Shown here piece by piece: positions 1 to 4,226 of a stretch of DNA of 7,010 nt (positions within the stretch are counted from its first letter, which is position 1; each line of letters starts with the position of its first letter). Source of the stretch: a bacterium (lineage in GTDB: Bacteria > Armatimonadota > Zipacnadia > Zipacnadales > Zipacnadaceae); the NCBI GenBank assembly GCA_030607655.1, contig JAUWJN010000130.1, forward strand, positions 1 through 7,010, given 5' to 3'. A program made the translations under genes and the position numbers. The notes beneath the pieces were generated by a model. The model searched no databases. It saw only the letters and a program-made list of their open reading frames with translations, and was not told the DNA's origin.

Positions 1-64
1 CGGCGGGCCGCCGGCCGAGGGCGGGCGCCGCGGCGATCTTTGCTATCTTCAGTTGCAGCGGCTT
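1..64. other. Unassigned, extremely GC-rich end of the window
   Basis: This stretch lies downstream of the hsp20 stop codon and is cut by the window edge. Of the first 35 bases, 34 are G or C (only position 18 is A), in sharp contrast to the more balanced sequence from position 36 onwards. Several short stems can form, for example CGGC at 1-4 with GCCG at 10-13. No U tract is visible within the window, so a terminator cannot be claimed. No start codon with a ribosome binding site is seen on either strand. It could be part of a terminator, a GC-rich repeat, or the edge of a neighbouring gene. Confidence 0.3.
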
Positions 65-505
65 CTACTCTATCTCTACTTTCTTGCCTGCCTCCGGCGC
101 TGGTGCCTTAGGTGCGCGGACGGTCAGCACTCCGTCGGCGAACTTAGCCGAAACCTCGTCCGGGTTGACCGTGGTGGGCAGAGGAACGCTGCGACGGAAG
201 CTGCCAAACCGTAGTTCCCGGCGATAGTAGCCCTCCTCGTCTACTTCCTCTTCCTGCTTGCTCTCACCGTGGATAACTATGCTATCCTCTTGAGCAGTGA
301 TGCTAATGCCCTCACGGTCAACGCCAGGAAGTTCAGCTTTCACCACTACTTCGTCATCGGTTTCGTAGACATCGACTGCTGGACCAAACGCATACTTCTC
401 CTCTTCCACCGGCCACCAGTGGCGCGGAACCAGCCGCTCGAACATCCGCTCCATCTCATCAAACACAGTTGGAAGTTGTCGCTGTTGCCATCTGATTAGG
501 GACAT
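65..505 (-). CDS. hsp20: Hsp20 family small heat-shock protein (alpha-crystallin chaperone)
   Basis: This is an ATP-independent cytoplasmic holdase chaperone. Hsp20 proteins form oligomers that bind unfolding proteins during heat or other stress and pass them to the DnaK and ClpB systems. The 146-residue length is typical. An N-terminal arm rich in aromatic and Arg/Glu residues (about 1-40) precedes an alpha-crystallin domain (about 42-133) that contains AELPGV at 57-62 and the hallmark G-V-L at 125-127. The tail ends in V-E-I at 143-145, which fits the I/V-X-I/V motif used for oligomer assembly. The ATG at 505 is preferred because AAAGGAGG sits 9 bases upstream. An in-frame TTG six bases further out would be only 3 bases from that site. 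The gene appears monocistronic within the window, with its own leader, a HAIR-like operator and a possible thermometer hairpin. The family assignment is near certain. Confidence 0.97.
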   Translation of the reverse strand: MSLIRWQQRQLPTVFDEMERMFERLVPRHWWPVEEEKYAFGPAVDVYETDDEVVVKAELPGVDREGISITAQEDSIVIHGESKQEEEVDEEGYYRRELRFGSFRRSVPLPTTVNPDEVSAKFADGVLTVRAPKAPAPEAGKKVEIE

Positions 506-514
506 AATCAATTT

Positions 515-522
515 CCTCCTTT
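515..522 (-). promoter_or_regulatory. Ribosome binding site of hsp20
   Basis: On the minus strand the bases read AAAGGAGG, a near-perfect match to the 16S anti-Shine-Dalgarno sequence. The site ends 9 bases before the ATG at 505. It decides the start codon, because the alternative TTG at 511 would leave only 3 bases of spacing. Confidence 0.85.
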
Positions 523-524
523 AC

Positions 525-543
525 TAGCAAAATAGTTTCGCTA
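525..543 (-). promoter_or_regulatory. Leader hairpin next to the hsp20 ribosome binding site
   Basis: In the hsp20 mRNA, TAGCGAAA and TTTTGCTA can pair as an 8-bp stem (seven Watson-Crick pairs and one G-U) closed by the triloop CTA. It ends 2 bases before the AAAGGAGG ribosome binding site. A competing fold is visible. The UUUU at 532-529 can pair with AGGA of the ribosome binding site across an 8-base loop, in the manner of fourU RNA thermometers. A CTCCT at 564-560 can also pair with AGGAG of the ribosome binding site. The pairings are seen in the sequence; a temperature-sensing role is inference. Confidence 0.4.
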
Positions 544-565
544 CGACACATCTACACATAGGAGC

Positions 566-586
566 CTTGAGCATAATGCTATCAAG
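566..586 (-). promoter_or_regulatory. HAIR-like inverted repeat, candidate HspR operator for hsp20
   Basis: A 21-bp inverted repeat has the layout CTTGAGC, 7 bases, TATCAAG on the plus strand. The HspR-associated inverted repeat (HAIR) is CTTGAGT, 7 bases, ACTCAAG, so 11 of the 14 defined positions match and the spacing is exact. It starts 12 bases downstream of a TATAAT box, so it would cover roughly +6 to +26 of the transcript, a suitable place for repression. HspR is known to repress dnaK, clpB and hsp20-type genes in actinobacteria and Deinococcus. No hspR gene lies in the window, and two of the mismatches fall in one arm. Confidence 0.55.
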
Positions 587-598
587 ATTCCTGCGTGT

Positions 599-604
599 AT
601 TATA
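599..604 (-). promoter_or_regulatory. Candidate -10 box of the hsp20 promoter
   Basis: A perfect TATAAT lies in the gap between the glycosyltransferase stop and hsp20. The -35 side is weak: at the usual 17-18 base spacing there is only ACTTTT or AACTTT (622-628) and no TTGACA-like hexamer. A start about 7 bases downstream would give a leader of roughly 85-90 bases. A second option is TTGATA at 585-580 acting as a -35, but no good -10 follows it. Confidence 0.4.
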
Positions 605-627
605 GACGGACTAGCTACCAAAAAAGT

Positions 628-1881
628 TCATTGCAAGGCTTGATAATATATTTTTTCCATCTCAGTGACCAACCGCCGAATACCGTAGCGGCTCAGTAGC
701 ATTTCCGCAGCCGAGGGCTGAGTACCTCCCCGTGAGCCGGAATTGGTCCACTTTTCCTGCAAATCATAGGACTGTTGGGATACCAGAACGTCTCGCGGTC
801 GCAGCCGAGTCCCATTGGCGCTGACCACCTCGACATGCGACTCATCAGCCGGCAATATCTCTAATAGATCCATCATCGCGGCGGTCATAGCCTCAACATT
901 GCGGGGCGCAACTACGCGAACCTGGGGCAGGTCACCCAAGATTTCAACCAGCGCTTCGGTATCCGCCGCTATCACCGGAATATCTGCCGCCAGAGCTTGT
1001 AAGCCGTATGTGAGGGCGCCACCGGCATCACTGAGTAGTACCAGCACATTTAGGACCAACACGCCCTCCCCGATATCCCTACGAATGTCCAGGAAGGTGC
1101 AGGCGCCGCCAATCCCCAGATTATGAACAAGTTCCCGCAGTCCTGAGTCCTGCCTGTCGGTGCCGATGATGGTGAACTCGACATTAGGCAGATCGGTGCT
1201 GACCCGTACCGCCGCCCGTAAGAAGGCCCCTGCCACCTCATCCGCGGTCGGCAATCCCAGTACCCCGACGATGGCAGCGTCAGGATGCAGCCCCAGTTGC
1301 CGTCGTTTGACGCCGACGTCGTACAGACCCCAGGGGCGGGCGGAGCTGACTGCCGGATATACTACCTGGGCCGTCTGCGCCGCTTGCGGAGACACCGCCT
1401 GGAGCAGGTCCCGTTCAGCCTGAGAATGTACTACCAGAGCAGTACAATTCCCCAATACCCAGCGTAATAGCCGCCTGTGCCACCAGGAGGTAACTGTCCC
1501 TTGGGTACGCGGTGTGCAAGCGCCGTGCAAACTCCACAGCACGGCCGGCTTGCCCTGGCCACCGCGCCGCGCCAGTAGCGCGGTGAAAGCAGCGGACAGG
1601 CTATGAGCGTGAATTAGGTCCACCGGCTTGCTCTTCAGCAGCCGACGTACCTGGCGCGCGGCCCGGATACAGCCGCTTAGGGAACCGGCAGGCGGCAGCG
1701 GCACATTAACCCAGCGCACCTGGTGGTACGCCAGGCGCCGGCAAAAGTGAGCCGGTAGGGGTCCAGCGATGGTGACCTCATAGTGATCCGGGGACAGCCC
1801 ACGCGCCATCGCTGTCACTTCATCCGCAGCCCGCACCTCAGCAGGATCAAGTAGATGTAGGATTCCGTGTTTGGTGCTCAT
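628..1881 (-). CDS. GT4-like (GT-B fold) glycosyltransferase with degenerate active-site motif
   Basis: The 417-residue protein has the two-domain plan of a GT4 retaining glycosyltransferase. The N-terminal Rossmann half starts with HGILHLLDPAE and ADEVTAMARGL (5-29) and contains VDLIHAHS (87-94) and TALVVHSQAE (147-156). The C-terminal donor half contains IVGVLGL (204-210), VEFTIIG (234-240) and LAADIPVIAAD (297-307). Active GT4 enzymes carry E-x7-E in the donor site; here the aligned positions are Gly287 and Gln295. The Arg and Lys usually found in the GR..K donor motif near 206-217 are also absent. The enzyme may be inactive, may use another mechanism, or may only bind sugar. A C-terminal tail (about 345-417) extends past the usual fold. 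No clear ribosome binding site precedes the ATG, which lies 23 bases after the M48 stop, so translational coupling is likely. The substrate is unknown, probably an envelope glycan or exopolysaccharide precursor. Confidence 0.83.
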   Translation of the reverse strand: MSTKHGILHLLDPAEVRAADEVTAMARGLSPDHYEVTIAGPLPAHFCRRLAYHQVRWVNVPLPPAGSLSGCIRAARQVRRLLKSKPVDLIHAHSLSAAFTALLARRGGQGKPAVLWSLHGACTPRTQGTVTSWWHRRLLRWVLGNCTALVVHSQAERDLLQAVSPQAAQTAQVVYPAVSSARPWGLYDVGVKRRQLGLHPDAAIVGVLGLPTADEVAGAFLRAAVRVSTDLPNVEFTIIGTDRQDSGLRELVHNLGIGGACTFLDIRRDIGEGVLVLNVLVLLSDAGGALTYGLQALAADIPVIAADTEALVEILGDLPQVRVVAPRNVEAMTAAMMDLLEILPADESHVEVVSANGTRLRPRDVLVSQQSYDLQEKWTNSGSRGGTQPSAAEMLLSRYGIRRLVTEMEKIYYQALQ

Positions 1882-1904
1882 TAGCAGCTTATTCGCCAGG
1901 TGTT

Positions 1905-2669
1905 CTAGTCGGCAGACTCCGGCGAGTAATAGCGGCCCGCCCAGCCCTGTTGCTCCAGATAGCCCTGGGCGTGATTGATGCGGTCGTTATTACCCGGGTG
2001 GGTGGCGAACATTATCTCAAAATCATTCGGTTCACGCCCTTGAATCTCCTGGAACATCTTCAAAACCGCTACCGCCGCAGTCGGATCGTAGCCGGCCTGA
2101 TGAGCGTACTCCATACCCATCCGGTCGGCCTCGTATTCATTGTCGCGGCCATAATCCATCAGCACCAGGCCGCTGATTGCGCCGGCTATTTTAGCCATGT
2201 CCTTTTTCTCACCCAATAGCAGCTCAATAGCGATCTGTTGGCCCAACTGCCGCTCCAGGCGTCGTACGGCATGCTGACGAGCAACATGAGTGGTTTCGTG
2301 GGCCAAAATCCAGGCGATTTTATCAGCGTTCCCATCCACCGCATCCACCATGCCCCGGAATATGTAGATTCTCCCGCCCGGGAAGGCTACCGCATTGGGC
2401 TGCTTGTCGGCTAATACCCGGTAGTCATACGGATAATCGGGAGGTTTAGCCGCTCGGGCGATGTCCGCCCCAATTTTGTTAACCTGGGCCCGTATTTGCA
2501 GATCGTGGTCCCGGCCGTACTGCGCCTCAAACTCATCGCCAGCCTGGTGGCCTATCTGTATCTCCTCGTCCTGGCTGATAAGCCGTTTCCCTTTGCACCC
2601 GCCTGCCGTCATAACCAGCGCCAACACTGCAACAACTACCAACATCCGGAGATAGAAGGAACGAGTCAT
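1905..2669 (-). CDS. M48 family zinc metalloprotease, lipoprotein (LoiP/YcaL-like)
   Basis: This is a secreted zinc endopeptidase, probably anchored to the membrane by lipid, that would degrade or process envelope proteins. The N-terminus (1-25) has Arg3 and Arg8, a hydrophobic core (9-22) and a lipobox-like A-G-G-C ending at Cys25, typical of signal peptidase II substrates. The catalytic HETTH is at 124-128. Glu178 in NEYEAD (177-182) is the expected third zinc ligand, with Asp182 the conserved acid. His224 in ATHPGN corresponds to the conserved loop His that can cap the zinc in E. coli BepA. The length of 254 residues matches the stand-alone LoiP/YcaL type, and the TPR domain of BepA is absent. 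It is the first gene of a unit with the glycosyltransferase, has a strong promoter, and its AGGAGG lies 7 bases before the ATG. The family assignment is firm; the substrates are unknown. Confidence 0.94.
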   Translation of the reverse strand: MTRSFYLRMLVVVAVLALVMTAGGCKGKRLISQDEEIQIGHQAGDEFEAQYGRDHDLQIRAQVNKIGADIARAAKPPDYPYDYRVLADKQPNAVAFPGGRIYIFRGMVDAVDGNADKIAWILAHETTHVARQHAVRRLERQLGQQIAIELLLGEKKDMAKIAGAISGLVLMDYGRDNEYEADRMGMEYAHQAGYDPTAAVAVLKMFQEIQGREPNDFEIMFATHPGNNDRINHAQGYLEQQGWAGRYYSPESAD

Positions 2670-2676
2670 ATTATCG

Positions 2677-2703
2677 CCTCCTACCTTACCGACGAGGGTA
2701 AGG
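2677..2703 (-). promoter_or_regulatory. Ribosome binding site and adjacent leader hairpin of the M48 gene
   Basis: AGGAGG occupies 2682-2677, 7 bases before the ATG. One base upstream lies a perfect 7-bp stem, CCTTACC and GGTAAGG, around the 6-base loop CTCGTC (2703-2684). The same CTTACC arm can instead pair with GGTAGG, which includes half of the ribosome binding site, with one G-U pair. The two folds exclude each other. A regulatory switch is possible but unproven. Confidence 0.5.
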
Positions 2704-2728
2704 AAGTGTAGTTCAGCCGTTCATTACC

Positions 2729-2757
2729 ATTATGCCCGCGCAGCAAATGACTGTCAA
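2729..2757 (-). promoter_or_regulatory. Sigma70-type promoter of the M48-glycosyltransferase unit
   Basis: The -35 box is a perfect TTGACA (2757-2752), the spacer is exactly 17 bases, and the -10 box is CATAAT (2734-2729), five of six consensus positions. Transcription would start near 2722 and give a leader of about 50 bases before the ATG at 2669. This separates the unit from the upstream carbohydrate operon. Confidence 0.8.
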
Positions 2758-2806
2758 GGGACGGGGCACAAGGACCAGGGATACAGGGAGGCAGGGGAAC
2801 GACAAA
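2758..2806 (-). promoter_or_regulatory. C-rich, A-poor transcript segment, candidate Rho-loading (rut) site
   Basis: Read as minus-strand transcript, these 49 bases contain 22 C, 17 T, 9 G and a single A. C-over-G bias without secondary structure is the known signature of Rho utilisation sites. The segment directly follows the weak hairpin at the end of the oxidoreductase gene and lies just before the next promoter, where a terminator is expected. Its role is inferred from composition only. Confidence 0.35.
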
Positions 2807-2834
2807 GACCGCCAGACGGGACGGCCTGGTGGTC
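2807..2834 (-). terminator. Imperfect hairpin terminator after the oxidoreductase gene
   Basis: GACCACCAG (2834-2826) and CTGGCGGTC (2815-2807) form a 9-bp stem with one A-C mismatch around a 10-base loop. TTTGTCGTT follows, so the U tract is short and interrupted. The stem overlaps the TGA stop of the oxidoreductase. It is plausible as an intrinsic terminator but probably weak, perhaps aided by Rho. Confidence 0.45.
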
Positions 2835-4185
2835 AGGCTTCGGCATTGTTCTCGGCCTGGCGGGCATCTCTAACCCGCTGCTCATCAATCCATACCCCGT
2901 CGGCAATAAGTCGCTGCTGCAAGGCCGCCACATCAATATCAGCAGGATAAACTCCTTCTATTAGACTCAGGGCCGCCGCAGTGCCGGCGGCCTGGCCCAT
3001 GACGTGGCAGTGCGACTGCACTCCGAGTCCGGCCCTGCCTTCATGGGTGGCCGAGGCACAACGTCCAGCCACCAGCAAGTTGTCCATGTCATCAGCCACC
3101 AGGATGCGGTAAGGAATCTGGTAAGTAGTGCCCGGCTCGGGGTGCGTCGTCGTGTCGTACCAAGTGGTGTAGCCCGAACCATCCGGATCATGAATATCAA
3201 TCATCCAGAACCCATGCCCCACTGCATCGGGAAAGCTGCGGCGTTCTAATACATCAGCGGCATCGAAAATGTGCCGCCCGCGAACCCGCCGTGACTCCCG
3301 GACTCCAAGCGCCGCCGCGGTCCAGGCCAGCTCTAAGTTTTCGCAACCCGGATAGTTTTCGCGGAAGAAGCGGAGAAATTCAGGTAGCTTGGCCCTGGCT
3401 TCCATCGTCATACGGGTCAAGTCTTCATTGTCCAGCGGGTCGCCGCTAGTGCACGCGGCCAGCGAGCCGGACCAGCGGTAGATAAAGTTGCCGCCGAACC
3501 AATGGGGACCGAAAGACGGAAGCTCGCCGCGATCGCGAAGTTGGCCCATCAATTCCAGCATCGGTCCGTGGGCGGCTTCAATCTCCTCACGGCGTGACTT
3601 ATCCAGGTTGTCAAAGTTGGCAACCAGTGTCATTCCCTGCACCTTGCCGTCGCTCTCCCGCCCGATTAAGGTCCGGCACCCAGCAAAAAATCCCACGTCG
3701 GCATCTCCTGTGGCATCCACGAACCGCCCCGCCCGTACAATCTGCAGGCCACGTTTGGTAGCCACGACAATTCCCTGCAATTCTCGTCCCGATGTTCTGG
3801 CTGCGACGCAGGGCGTGTAACAAAAGGTGCGAATGCCCAGCTCCCTGACCATATCATCATAGACAAGCGTCATCCATTCCGGGCTGAACACGTATGTCTC
3901 GTGGGATTGGGGAAAATCCGGCACGCGCTGGACGGCATCATAGGATTCCAGCCGCTGGACCAGCTCCTGGGTCAGGCCGAAGATGACCTCGCGCTGCCGG
4001 TCGGACGTGTGCCACATGCACACGCGGGCCATAGTGGATTGCCCGCCCAAAACCGGCCATTGCTCAATGATCGCGACCTTAACTCCGGCGCGCGCCGCAG
4101 CTATCGCCGCGCACATCCCCGCCGGTCCCCCACCCACCACTACCACATCAGTCTCCAGCAGTGTAGGCAACTCTTCGCTGACCAT
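2833..4185 (-). CDS. FAD-dependent oxidoreductase (FAD_oxidored, PF12831-like)
   Basis: This is a flavoprotein with a Rossmann FAD domain that probably oxidises or reduces a carbohydrate or related hydroxy compound; the substrate is unknown. With the ATG at 4185 it has 450 residues. TDVVVVGGGPAG (12-23) is the dinucleotide-binding loop and Glu41, at the end of the second strand, should bind the adenosine ribose. VLGGQST (45-51), FVDATGDADVG (155-165), LGVRESRRVRG (293-303) and NLLVAGRCASATHEGR (369-384), followed by MGQAAGTAAAL (396-406), are the family's later FAD-contact and structural motifs. No signal peptide is seen, so it is probably cytoplasmic. The ATG at 4185 is preferred because AAAGGA lies 6 bases upstream; the in-frame TTG at 4212 lacks a comparable site. 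It lies 41 bases after the beta-helix gene and closes the operon. The family is clear, the reaction is not. Confidence 0.88.
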   Translation of the reverse strand: MVSEELPTLLETDVVVVGGGPAGMCAAIAAARAGVKVAIIEQWPVLGGQSTMARVCMWHTSDRQREVIFGLTQELVQRLESYDAVQRVPDFPQSHETYVFSPEWMTLVYDDMVRELGIRTFCYTPCVAARTSGRELQGIVVATKRGLQIVRAGRFVDATGDADVGFFAGCRTLIGRESDGKVQGMTLVANFDNLDKSRREEIEAAHGPMLELMGQLRDRGELPSFGPHWFGGNFIYRWSGSLAACTSGDPLDNEDLTRMTMEARAKLPEFLRFFRENYPGCENLELAWTAAALGVRESRRVRGRHIFDAADVLERRSFPDAVGHGFWMIDIHDPDGSGYTTWYDTTTHPEPGTTYQIPYRILVADDMDNLLVAGRCASATHEGRAGLGVQSHCHVMGQAAGTAAALSLIEGVYPADIDVAALQQRLIADGVWIDEQRVRDARQAENNAEA

Positions 4186-4191
4186 AGTCTG

Positions 4192-4197
4192 TCCTTT
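4192..4197 (-). promoter_or_regulatory. Ribosome binding site of the FAD oxidoreductase gene
   Basis: AAAGGA lies 6 bases upstream of the ATG at 4185. It would fall inside the coding sequence if translation began at the TTG at 4212, which supports the shorter form of the protein. Confidence 0.75.
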
Positions 4198-4226
4198 CAG
4201 AGAAACACCCAACGACGCGGTCGGCG

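Noticed and set aside
512..627. CIRCE element for HrcA control of hsp20
   Set aside because: The TTAGCACTC...GAGTGCTAA repeat is absent; the inverted repeat found matches the HAIR layout instead.
2758..2797. G-quadruplex on the plus strand
   Set aside because: Five G runs are present, but any four consecutive runs include an 11-base loop. A C-rich Rho site in the minus-strand transcript explains the tract better.
2732..2950. Small plus-strand gene of 72 codons across the intergenic region
   Set aside because: It has no ribosome binding site, overlaps the antisense end of the oxidoreductase gene and spans the promoter and terminator; its sequence is low-complexity Arg/Gly/Thr-rich at the N-terminus.
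4186..4212. TTG start that would add nine residues to the FAD oxidoreductase
   Set aside because: The good ribosome binding site AAAGGA lies inside this extension and is correctly spaced for the ATG at 4185; the Rossmann motif does not need the extra residues.
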